Shown here: positions 54,483 to 64,000 of the stretch, piece by piece
Numbering within the stretch: position 1 is the stretch's first letter
Layout of the letters: every line of letters starts with the position of its first letter
DNA from: Panaeolus papilionaceus
Taxonomy: Eukaryota > Basidiomycota > Agaricomycetes > Agaricales
NCBI GenBank assembly: GCA_015501605.1
Contig: JADNRZ010000020.1
Location: 744,001-808,000, forward strand
Direction of reading: 5' to 3'
DNA: 64,000 nt
Notes under the pieces: model-generated
What the model was told of the DNA's origin: nothing
The model's database searches: none
Seen by the model: the letters and a program-made list of their open reading frames with translations, nothing else
Translations under genes and position numbers: made by a program

Positions 54483-55865
54483 ATGCGACTACCTGCCGAA
54501 GTTTTCGACTTAATATTCGGATTCATGACGGATGGTCCATCTGGTCCTGACATCGAAACGATAAAAGCCTGCAATCTGGCTTCATCTTCCATCTCTTTGA
54601 TATGCGAACGCTATCTCTACTCTTCCATCTATTTTTGCATCCATAGTGCTAGGTCGCGGGTCAAGGATAGCATTTACTGCCAACCCGATCCGTATTATGC
54701 TCGATGTCAAATATCAGCTACGAAATTCGCATCCATCCAAGCCAACAAGCCTCTTATCAACCGATATGTGAGACGGCTGGGCATCATTGTCCATGACGAA
54801 GAAATATGGGAAAAGAAGCGCAACTGGTGGAATTGTATCAAAGAAATCCTACTCCAATTGCATCTTGACAAAATTCAGGTTCTAATGCTGCATACGCACT
54901 TGATTGGTGTGCAACAAGTTGATCCTAGCATCATCGAAGGTCCTATTGTAGACATCCTCAAATCCCCTCTCTTGCAAACCCTTCGTGTCCACAATATCCT
55001 AAAATTTCCTTCTCACCACCTGCATGAACGTACCACTGGAATCCGAGATTTAGATGTTGGGTTCACTCCGATATACGAAACAGGGCCAAGCACATCTTCC
55101 ACGGTCCTCTTGGTACCTCTCAAAGTAGAATCCCTGACATTGAGATGGGGTTGTCAGCAAAGGATGATTGGCCTGTCTTCGAGTGCCCAGAATCTGCGCG
55201 AAAATTCGCCCTTTGATTTTGCGTCCCTTTCTTCTTTTTCCATGTTTATGACCCAAGCATATAGAGACGAAGATGTCGCTTTGTCATGCCTTATTCTCGA
55301 TAGAACGAACAACCTCGAGGCCCTTATGCTTGAAAGTTAGTGTTGCAAACCTGTCATGCTACACATATAACTGATGCTCGTACCTTGATGCACTGGTACC
55401 ATAGGCACGAGTAATCTTCTCGACGTCTCGCAGACATCTCGAACACTCTCATCCGCAATCGAAAAACATAGCACAACGTTACAAACTTTGGTCCTGACTT
55501 GGACGTATTTTACAACGGGAAATGAACTGGGACTACTAAGCAACATCCCAAAATTCCTCGACTTCAGCTCGACACTTTATACGCTCAGCAGTGTTCACCT
55601 ACAGATTTTGGTCATTCTAGCATGGAAGGAATGCCTATGGGAGGAAAACGAATGGAGTCGACTGGGAGATGCACTGTCCCGCTTTCCGGCTCTTCGATTG
55701 GTTCAACTCTTTGTTGGACCAAACTATCTAGGGCTCCTGACAGAGCAGGCGTGTGCCGAGAGATTCGCGTATTTGAAGGAAGGCCAGGATATCCTTCTGA
55801 AAAGATTGGCTATGCAATCTGTCGCTGTAGAGTTTTCTTTTGCCGTCAAATACTCCTTGCGATAA
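54483..55865 (+). CDS. F-box protein, family member 3 (tandem copy B)
   Basis: 437-residue paralog of the gene at 52154. Exons 54483-55335 and 55405-55865, with the intron at the conserved phase-1 site after LEALMLE. It begins LPAEVFDLIFGFMTDGPSGP and keeps the same order of segments: KACNLASSSISLICERYLYS, RYVRRLGIIVHDEE, LHLDKIQVLMLHTH, LKSPLLQTLRVHNILKFPS, TLQTLVLTW and NEWSRLGDALSRFPALRLVQ. The first exon is six bases shorter than in the other two intact members. No stop or frameshift is seen, so it is probably functional. Confidence 0.85.
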
Positions 55866-57403
55866 AGAAAAAACGACAGGAATATGATTTACATCGAGTG
55901 AACGTCCATCGCTTGACTCGGGGCGTAATATAGAAGCGATTTCAAAGCATATGGCACTTCGTTCGGGATCCGGCGATAACAAGAATTCAACAGGGAGCAA
56001 AACCATTATCATTAAATTCTACACTGTTATCTCCCAATCCCTGCTTCTCTATAAAACCTTCCACAAACAAGTATATCACATCTATACCCCCCACTCCCTC
56101 CCCAACCAATTAACCAGGACCGAAAGAGTCTTGTCCTACGTCCCGAATCACCGGATATCCTATGCTATCTTATGTACAAAAAATACAATGGGTGGATGAA
56201 GTACTATGTAATAAACAGTACAATATGCATGTAGTATGAGAGCGAGAAGCACACAAAAGATAGAGAAAGAAACGGGATTAAGGAATGAGGGTGATGGTGG
56301 TGGTATATGAGAGCGAGTGAGAGGATGGCTTTGTTGGCCGTTTGCTTGAGTTTGGATGGTGGTAGTTGTGGTGGAGGATTGCAATTTGCAAATGTCGGTG
56401 GCGCTTTTATTTGCTTGGTGAAGCAGAAAAATAAATGCTTGAAAAGGTATGGCGACAGATAGTTCCAGACAAAGTCCAGACGGGCCGCGAGCAGCGAAGA
56501 GCAATAAAGCAAAGCGAATCCAGAAATTATCGGATGAGAGGAAGCAAGGAAAGGTAAAATTGCAGTGCATGTGTTCCTTTGGATCAGCAGCAGCAGCACA
56601 TAGCAAGTAATAGCGATCGATGTGCAAGTGGCAGGCGATCTACAAAAATGAAAGAAAAAAGAGTCGTCAGTAACACGACCATTGCCTAACGCAGTGGTAT
56701 GCCATAGATAAAGAAATAGAAATAATAGTGTCATGAAATAGAGTGAAGAAAAAAAGGAAGTGGAATGACTGGTGTTAAGTTTAGTGTGATAGTTAGCGAC
56801 GAAGCAGCCGCAATTGCAAAAGAAAGTTATTGATGGAATAGGATGTGAAGATTGAGGGGAAGGAGGGAACGTGCAAATAATTTGGTAGAATTGTGATTGC
56901 AAAATTGCGGCTGCTTCCGCATAATGTGTTGCATGAGTAGAGGCGGGAGACATTGATAGAAAGAGGAATGAAGCATGAACGGAGGACGAAGCAACCTGAA
57001 AAGAAAGAATGCATGCATACGTCACATAGAAGAGGGGAACCTGTGAAAGTTCAACATGAAGTGCGGATGGATCAAAAAAAAGGAGAAACATGGAAGGCAG
57101 CAAAAAAATGCGAAATCCTTGTTGGATAAATATCATGTGAGGTTGTTCTATAAGTTATGCGGGTGAATGTGGAGTGGTGAGGGTAATGAAGCGATGTGGA
57201 ATGAAAGAAAGTGGATTAGGCGGCTGAGCGGGGGTGGTATAAACCGTGGGGTAATCATGAGCGGCATCAACATATCCAGGTAATCCCTAACAGACTAAAC
57301 GGGATAGCGGAAATGAGTAACGTCGTGAGGCAAATAAGCAGCAATACAGGGAAAGACAAAGAGGCAACAAAGCAGGCGGAAGGCGATAAACACCGCCGCC
57401 AAC
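55866..57403. other. Intergenic region, purine-rich on the plus strand
   Basis: Holds the 3' region of the leftward coiled-coil gene. A 310-codon minus-strand frame at 56204-57136 translates to a Phe/Leu/Ser/His-rich sequence with no motif or domain order and is treated as chance (see rejected). No other feature is seen. Confidence 0.5.
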
Positions 57404-60364
57404 TTATGTTGGCCAACCTCGCGCAATTCTAGCTGCTCCACCTCCGACTCTTCCAAGGAAATCCCAGACAGCAGCGGTTCCATCAGGGCCAAATCCTTCA
57501 CCAGCAGGTCCCATCGTGTTGAAGCTCGACCACGCAGCACGGTCGTAGTAAGTAGGACCACCTGGGATAGCGTAATGGTGCGCCTGTTGTGGGGCGAGAA
57601 CCATCATCACCAACGCAGACGCTCCGACAACCATCAGTCCCTGTGTGACAATGGTCTTCACGATCGAAGACGACGACTTTTCACCATAGACGTAAGTGTT
57701 GTAGATGTTGTAGAAGCGACTACGACGAGCAGGAAGCTTCTCATCCTTGCGAGACGACGATGATCCAACGGACGATGGGCCGGCGGCCTTGAGGGTGTTG
57801 GCAATAATTTTGTCGATGACCTGACAGTCAACACCAAGCTCCTGCTTGAGAGCTTTCCACTCTTCCACAGTCTCTTCCGAGATGCCGCCAGGAACAGCGT
57901 TGAAAGGGAAACGAGCACCACCGTGCCACTTTGCAAGGGCTGCGTCGACGTCACGTTCTTCCTCCGTAGCTTGGTTGTAGGTGGGCGGTTCATCGAGGGG
58001 GTCTAGCATTTTGGCCTTGGCCTTGGGTGTAGGAACGTCAGCGACGGGGACAACCGTTGATGAGGATGAAGCGAGACTCTCGTCGTGTTGGGGAGAAATC
58101 TCCTCAACTGCATCGGTCTGGATTTCCATCTCGACAGTGATACGAGGTGTAGGAGGGGGGATGGGTTTGGGCTCTGGCATCTCGTCGGTCTGGATGCTGA
58201 AGGAAGCCTTCTGAGGTTTATATTCTGGCACGGTCTGCATGCCATGATTGACAGAGAATAGGGTTGCATCATATTGTGTAGCGCCGTCCGAGTATTCCTT
58301 CACTTCCTCAAACGTTCTCCTTGTCTCGATGACGTTTGCTCGACTGGCGACTTTCTGCAATATGTCCAACAAATATGTTCAGCATTCAATTCAAGCCAGT
58401 ACTCCGTGGGGAAAAGAATTACTCACCCTCTTCTTCTTGGTAATGATGGTCTGAATAATATCCTCTTCCTCGCCTTCGGTTTCTTCATCTTCTTCTGCAA
58501 CGGCAGTGCCTTCGCTGAGTAAATCACCGCTGTCGTCCGCTTGGTCGTCCTCGATGTCCCAGTTCATTTTGCCCTGTAGTTCGGCACCGAGACTCTTGCT
58601 GATAGTATTGGCTGCACTGGAAAGACCGCTGGATGTGCCAGAAGTGGCCGCATCACGCATGGTGTCGATTTCAAACCGCATTCGGTCGATGGTCTCCTTG
58701 AGCAGGAGATTCTCGTGCTTCTGCTCATCCAACTGAGAATGCGCTTCGATGGCAGAGGAAAGCTCGGCTTCCAGCTGACGAACGCGTTCCTCCCAAAGTT
58801 CGTGTTCCCTAACCCACTTTGAGATTTCCAGCTCTTGAAGCACAGATGCATCCTTCATAGAACGGATAGTTTCTTCGCGACGGCGAAGATCCTCACGATA
58901 ACGATCAGATAATGCTGCAAAAAGGTCAGAAAAACGTCGCTTTATGAATACCGTTGTTACTTACCGATTTGCTCCTGATATTGCTTCTGCAAACTATAGT
59001 ATGTATTCTTGGATAGTTCCAAGGCTTTGGCCGTCTTAGCTACGTCGGTCTCCAAAGCCGCAATTTGGGTCATGTTCCGCACCTATAGCAAGTCAGATAA
59101 TGAGAAAAATGGATTAAAATGGATGGCAACATACATCCTTCGCCCTCAGTTCCTTCTCTTCCCGATTAGAGGATGCGAGTTCACTTCTCAGCTCCTCCAA
59201 ACGGTTCTCCGCAAGGTGCATCTCCTGCTCGTGTTCTGATATCCTCCTCTCCAAGGTATCGCGCATTTCAGCCAATTTACGCGTCAAGTCCTCGTTTGCG
59301 CGCTGCAATGCCTCCATGCGTTCACTTTCCTCCATTGAAATCATAGAAACGGTAGGTTGGCGCTCCTGCACCAGACTCTCGTCCATCTCGTCGTCATCGG
59401 AGTCCTCCCCTGAGGTGCGTGGCATGGGCATGGTCGAAACACCACCGTCGAAGGAGTCATTGTATCCGCCATATCGGGAGCGAGGGCGTCGTTTTACTGT
59501 TTGATTATTGTCGTCGTTTGACATATAACCAAATTCGTAATTGGAATTATATCCACCCCGGGACGCGGGTCGCGAAGGAGGGCGGTTAAATTCAGGCGAG
59601 CCAGGAGGAAATTGATAATCGCTGTTGTAGGAAGTTGGTGAAGGGGATGTAGGGTTGGAAGGTGCACGGTTACGCCCTGAGCGAGAAGCTGACCATGCAC
59701 TTGGGCTGGCTTGAGACTAAAAGGGATAATCGTCAGTTTGTCACTGGATGAATGCAGTCAAAGGACGCACTTCTGAATCGCTCCGGCTTCCTGCATCACT
59801 TTTCCTACGATGATGAGGTGTTGGACGAGACCAGCTTGAAGGTGGAACAACGGTATTGAGTGGAGTTGACCTCTGTCTGCGTTCCGAGTCCAGCGGAGAT
59901 TTTACATTGGGTGTGGTGGGCCCCCTGGATGGTGGTCTGCTGATGCGACCGCCGTATGATTCATTGCTGGGTGACCGAGAATTAGAACGGTTAAAACCCT
60001 CCATATCCCGCCCTCTCTCTTCTTCAGACTTTGGACTGCGTGGTGGAGATACATGGGATCTCGCCTCGATGAGTTGCCAGACAATTTGCGGCGTCACTTC
60101 CAGACCGCGATTGTCTGTACATAGTTGGATAAACGCAGCTCGTTCATCGTCAGATAAAATAGTTCCGCCTCCTAGCCTGTCAGAGATTGTGTCGAAAACT
60201 TCGAATAGATCATCTGCAGGTACAACGGGTTCGTTGTGCTCGTTTAAATGGGCGTTTGGGTGTTGTTCAAAGATTTGTTGTGTAATATCTCTTAGATGAT
60301 AATTTGCTGCCTATAAAACGCGTTAAAACCGATAAAAAAAAGATGAAAACAGTATACTGACCAT
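57404..60364 (-). CDS. Tail-anchored coiled-coil protein
   Basis: 893-residue protein; exons 60364-60362 (ATG only), 60310-59771, 59716-59135, 59082-58965, 58914-58427, 58354-57404. The N-terminus (~15-70) is a compact helical domain with EF-hand-like spacing (DDLFEVFDTISDRLGGGTIL, then LEVTPQIVWQLIEARS). Residues ~75-230 are Ser/Pro/Arg-rich. A long coiled coil follows (EALQRANEDLTRKLAEMRD through VREHELWEERVRQLEAEL), then an acidic stretch and KKKRK. Near the C-terminus are RRSRFYNIYNTYVYGE and one hydrophobic segment (VTQGLMVVGASALVMMVLAP) with a short tail, suggesting anchoring in a membrane with the coiled coil in the cytoplasm. The combination suggests a tether or cortical/organelle scaffold. 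I do not recognise the family. Confidence 0.75.
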
Positions 60365-60624
60365 GGTGGTTGTAGTTAATAAGGTGATAGCATGGATAGA
60401 AGGCGAATTGTTAGAACTTACTGTGGCAGCGAACAATGCGTTCTGAGAAGGCTTCGATACAATGCCTCATTTGAACTTGTGTTGACACTTATTTGGGTTA
60501 GACTGGCATTGTTCCGCGTGATGATGGATGTGCCGCACGTCACTGTCAGCTGAGCCAGGGTCATTGTCCGGACCCCGCACTCGACTTCCATCTTCAACAG
60601 CGTCTAGTATCGTGCCTATCGGTC
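60365..60624. promoter_or_regulatory. Divergent promoter region
   Basis: 260 bases separate the start codons of the leftward coiled-coil gene and the rightward NOPCHAP1-like gene, so both promoters and leaders must share this space. No clear TATA box is seen on either strand. Confidence 0.6.
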
Positions 60625-61392
60625 ATGTCGACGCCCACGGGCCATGGAAACAGCGCTAAACCAGTTGAAAAACTTGAGATTGAAGATGAGGAATCCAGAC
60701 AAGCTAGAATTCGTATGCAAGCACGCTATTGATTCCCTCAGGCTAATAACTCTTATTATTATGAACCATACCAGAATCTTTCCTTGAGAAATTAAATACC
60801 CCCTCATCCTCGCACTCAAACCCTTTGTCTTCTACTTCCCCTCCTCAATTTGACTTTGGTAATAGGATGACATATCCCGTCGAACCTCCCACCAATCGTG
60901 TGTCTATTATTGACTTGTGCCTGACCAGGCAATGTCTGACTTTTTTTACAGTTCTGTCTCGTATCCAGGCTTTCTTACCCCAGATGGAGGCTTCAAACAA
61001 TGCTCTTGCTCAACAAGCAAAGTCTGATCCTTCCAGCGTTGACATAGAACATATATCAGATGATATGGACCAGTACATTGAGATGGTACAACCGCTTGAC
61101 TGGCCCTTTTCGCTTGTTCTAACCTCCTAAATTCTAGAATCTTGGTCTGGGTGTTTTTGAAGATCGATCAAAACGGCCAGCTAACGCTGAAGATGATGAG
61201 GATACAGAGATGTCAACCTCCTCCAAGTCATCTTCAGAGGATGAGGATGATTCTGATGCTGACAGTGACTCTTCTGCTGAGATCATAACTTCGTTCGTCC
61301 CCTCCCCTCGACCAATTCGGCCCCTGCCACGACGAGCTTCTAGTAAGCAAACTCCCCAGATTGTCGTTCTTGAGGACAAAAAGTCGTCGTGA
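60625..61392 (+). CDS. NOPCHAP1: NOPCHAP1-like (DUF4598) snoRNP assembly protein
   Basis: 199-residue protein resembling NOPCHAP1 (human C12orf45), a chaperone that helps load NOP58 during box C/D snoRNP assembly. Exons 60625-60712, 60775-60897, 60952-61085 and 61138-61392. The diagnostic core is LLSRIQAFLPQMEASNNALA followed by an acidic DIEHISDDMDQYIEMNLGLGVFE. The exon join YIEM-NLGLG falls in this motif, which supports the model. The tail is acidic and Ser-rich, then basic and Pro-rich (PSPRPIRPLPRRAS). The intron 2 boundary (ACC AAT C|GTGTGT) is the least certain. It shares its promoter region with the leftward neighbour. The assignment is from the remembered domain pattern. Confidence 0.75.
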
Positions 61393-61690
61393 TCCCATTT
61401 CGACGACATTATTTCATTTATATCTGTTCGCGTTGAATTTGTCATTTCCTAATCCTAGCAGATAAAAAGACATCCAACTTCATTGTAGCTTTGAAGAATT
61501 TATTGATTTTTGAACCTCACATTTATGACGCAGAAACAGGTTTTAATGAGAATCAGTCTCGCTCAAATAGCTTCATGAGGGGCTGATGTCTCCAAGTCTC
61601 ATCTCCTCACTCTCGTCGTTGGTTCACGACTGAGAGAGTCTCACGTCGTCATGTTTAACAACACCTCGTCTCCTATTATCAGCCCTTCCT

Positions 61691-61696
61691 TATATA
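61691..61696 (+). promoter_or_regulatory. TATA box of the Rds1-like gene
   Basis: TATATA about 90 bases before the ATG, followed by a pyrimidine-rich leader, as in strongly inducible fungal genes. Confidence 0.55.
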
Positions 61697-61785
61697 CCCC
61701 GGCTGAATACCCTTAGAACTCATCGACAGTTTCTCGCCTTAAGGATTAGTTCCTTGCCTCAAGCATTCTCTCCTCAGTTCTCAGT

Positions 61786-63106
61786 ATGAAGACTTCCAAC
61801 ATGTTCAAGCCTCTCTGCGCTCTTCTCGCTCTCGCCGTCGGTGTATCTGCAAGTGCGGTGCTTCAATCTAAACCTCAAACCCAATCCCCTTCACCCATAG
61901 TCCAATCTCCCTCGCCTCCCCCACCTCCAGCAGGAGGAATCGATCCCATGTCGCCTGACCCATATTATCACCCATTGAGCGACTTCGATTTCCAGTCCAT
62001 TGCACGTATTCACGACTCCTCTTTAACTTCTATTTTTAATCACTTTTTACAGAACCTTGCTCTTAACCAAGAGTGGATCGAGCTCGACCTCTTCCACCAC
62101 GGACTCGCCATGTTCTCCGTCGAAGAATTCGAAAAGGCCGGACTCAGCGCCGAAGACCGCTACCTCATCCAATTCATGGCAGAGCAAGAGCTTGGACATG
62201 CTATCCTCCTCACCAACATCCTTGGAGAAAGAGCCGCCAAGCAATGCAAATATCAATACCCCTTCAAGACCGTCCGCGAGTTCATCGATTTCTGCCAGAA
62301 GCTCACCCGGTTTGGCGAATCTGGCGTTTATGGCTTCTTGGAGCACCTCGACTCTCGAGCAGCAGCCAATTTGTTGCTTCAGTCTATCACGACTGAGGCC
62401 AGGCAGCAGCAGATCTTCAGACAGTTTGAGGGACTTTTCCCCATGCCTGTGTGGTTTGAGGCTGGCATTACCCAGAGCATGGCTTGGACTCTTTTGGCTC
62501 CTTACCTCGTCTCTTGCCCTGCTGAGAACCCAAGGATTGAATGGCAAAACTTCCCGGCGTTGAAAATCTTGGTATGTGTTTCATCATTCTTTTCCCGCCT
62601 TCAACTTGTTAATATTTTCTCAGAACAATCCCGATGCTACACCCCTCTACAAGACCGGCATTCCCGGAAACGATACTACTCCTGCGATCACTCACAACCG
62701 TACCATCCCCCTTTCCTACCCTGGCCGTGAAGTTCACTTCGAATGGGAACTCCCCGGAAAGAAGGTCTCCTACAACGATAGCTACATCACAACCACCAAG
62801 GCTAGTGAACCCAAGGTATATAGCCCCGTTCTTCTACGAGTAACAATCATGCTTAACCTCCTTTCACAGTTCGTTGTCTGGGTCTCCCAACTCAACATCA
62901 CCTACACTCCCCTTACCAACATCAAGGGCCAGTCTGGCAGCACCATTCAGCCCGGCGGCAGAGTCTTCGGCGATAACACTGCTCCCATCGTCAACGGTAC
63001 CATGTTTGTCGCGATCACCGATATGGATATCCCCGTCACCCCCTTCAACATCTCCTTCTTGAACGATCACATCGTCGCTGGTCCTGCTCTCTACCAGAGC
63101 GGTTAA
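61786..63106 (+). CDS. rds1: Rds1-type secreted ferritin-like protein
   Basis: 404-residue stress-response protein of the fission-yeast Rds1 family, which carries a ferritin-like four-helix domain; the S. pombe gene responds to nutrient, CO2 and temperature changes. Exons 61786-62571, 62624-62815 and 62870-63106. A signal peptide is evident (FKPLCALLALAVGVSASA, residues ~1-24), then a Pro/Ser/Gln linker. The ferritin-like core contains LNQEWIELDLFHHGLAMFS, LIQFMAEQELGHAILLTNIL and LQSITTEARQQQIFRQFEG, with Glu and His residues in the usual helix positions (E-L-D-x-x-H and E-Q-E-L-G-H). The C-terminal half is a beta-rich secreted domain with N-glycosylation sites (NDT, NRT, NDS, NIT, NGT). There is a good TATA box. 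Role in metal or stress protection is inferred. Confidence 0.9.
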
Positions 63107-63270
63107 GCGCTTTGTTCTTTATGCCCTTTAGCTATTTCACCTTTATTTCTCTTGATTTTATTTATTCTATTAGATTCTTGGATCGCTATCGTTGCTTTAT
63201 TTATTGTTACAAATGTTGTGCATGTGCTCTACTGTATTGGACGTGTTTATTAGCCTCCCCGTTGTAAATC

Positions 63271-64000
63271 TCATTCTATCAGAATATACCACGATAATAA
63301 CATGCACCAGTCTTCAATGCGCCACACAATAATTAGCTGCGAAATGCTGCATCGAAATTCCCATGGCTTGCAATTGGCCGGATGCGACGGAAATCCCAAC
63401 CTTCCGAAGCGCCAGATACATAGGGAGAAGACAGTTGCAAGCTCTCTCCATTCATTCTCTCTCCAGGGACACCCAGAGTCTACGTCGGGCGGCAAAAATA
63501 TTTGAAGCTGTATCTGAGCTAGACATACAAATGGCCTGCTGAACCGCAGAAAGCCTGTTATACTGTCGAAAAGTGCCACTGGTTTGGGTTTCCGGATCAG
63601 GACCAACCTTTCCAATGTGTTACGGTGGTTCTCGATCGCGCTTGCTAATTTTTTATTCGAGATTTTAACATCTAGACAATGGCCATTGCCTGTAAGGGAA
63701 TTGTTAAATATCAATCATTGACTTCGAATGCTTGCAAAGCAAATAAATCTACTTCCACTGTAAAGTTAGAGTTCGGAGGTTAACTAGCTCCTCAAGGAGG
63801 TCGCACATGCGGTCAACATCCTAGGGCTTGATGGGCCAACGACCTGAGATACAACCGTAAAGAGACGAAAGGGAAGACAAGTCTAGATATAGCTTTCCTG
63901 TTGGAGTCAGAATTTCGTCAAGTCCAGGAGCAAAGTAAACAGTAGGCCCCATCGTAAACGAATTCAATGGGAGTGACACTACGGACCGCGATGAGGAAAA
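63271..64000 (-). pseudogene. F-box family member 4, broken and cut by the window edge
   Basis: The 3' exon (63689-63271) reads LASAIENHRNTLERLVLIRK, SRPFVCLAQIQLQIFLP and CPWRENEWRELATVFSL, matching the C-terminal half of the F-box family here. The preceding part (64000 to about 63760) reads KLYLDLSSLSSLYGCISG, then meets an in-frame TAG at 63823-63821, and continues with the family block DVDRMCDLLEELVNLRTLTL. The usual phase-1 splice junction cannot be made cleanly at this copy. Together this points to a pseudogene. The F-box half lies outside the window, so this is not certain. Confidence 0.65.

Noticed and set aside
56204..57136. 310-codon open frame on the minus strand
   Set aside because: The translation is a Phe/Leu/Ser/His-rich product of pyrimidine-rich DNA, with no ordered domain or motif, and it lies just downstream of another gene on the same strand. 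A chance frame in a 3' region is more likely, though a very divergent membrane protein cannot be excluded.

Overview
The window is nuclear DNA of a filamentous fungus, most probably a mushroom-forming basidiomycete (Agaricomycetes). The evidence is intron-dense genes with mostly 50-75 nt GT..AG introns, several very small exons, proteins rich in serine and single-residue runs, and F-box and BTB gene families typical of that group. No rRNA, tRNA, CRISPR or prokaryotic feature was seen. Exon models below were built by hand from splice sites, reading phase and family motifs. All complete multi-exon models come out at a whole number of codons.

Layout. 1-5737 (-): N-terminal and central part of a PPS1-type dual-specificity phosphatase, running off the left edge. 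8910-10912 (+): BTB/POZ protein. 12899-17039 (+): WD40-type protein with long disordered middle. 17700-17990 (-): small unknown protein. 18679-21426 (-): ATM1, mitochondrial ABC transporter. 22402-23783 (-): F-box protein. 24526-25258 (+): small unknown protein. 27104-29309 (-): galactokinase, with a coding remnant just upstream. 31867-34711 (+): ARO8-type aminotransferase. 36896-38339 (+): ZIP zinc transporter. 41894-42590 (+): a 54-residue cysteine-rich protein with large introns. 43046-48836 (+): CaMKK/SNF1-activating-type kinase. 50227-50742 (-): unknown protein. 51440-55865 (+): an F-box cluster made of one decayed fragment, two intact tandem copies and an inverted-repeat element between them. 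57404-60364 (-): tail-anchored coiled-coil protein. 60625-61392 (+): NOPCHAP1-like protein, divergent from the previous gene. 61786-63106 (+): secreted Rds1-type ferritin-like protein. 63271-64000 (-): a broken F-box copy at the right edge.

Most genes are unrelated housekeeping or stress genes; there is no metabolic cluster. The dynamic part is the F-box family: five related loci, of which two are degraded and two are tandem duplicates sharing upstream sequence. Two short non-autonomous inverted-repeat elements stand out, at 35869-35950 (25-bp perfect terminal repeats with a 9-bp target duplication) and 53781-54269 (32-bp perfect terminal repeats). Two genes appear to be one base short in a five-base homopolymer inside a conserved region, which points to either assembly errors or real disruptions. 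I did not find a convincing new multi-gene system. The most distinctive items are the galactokinase microexons, the two elements, and the tiny intron-heavy cysteine-rich gene.
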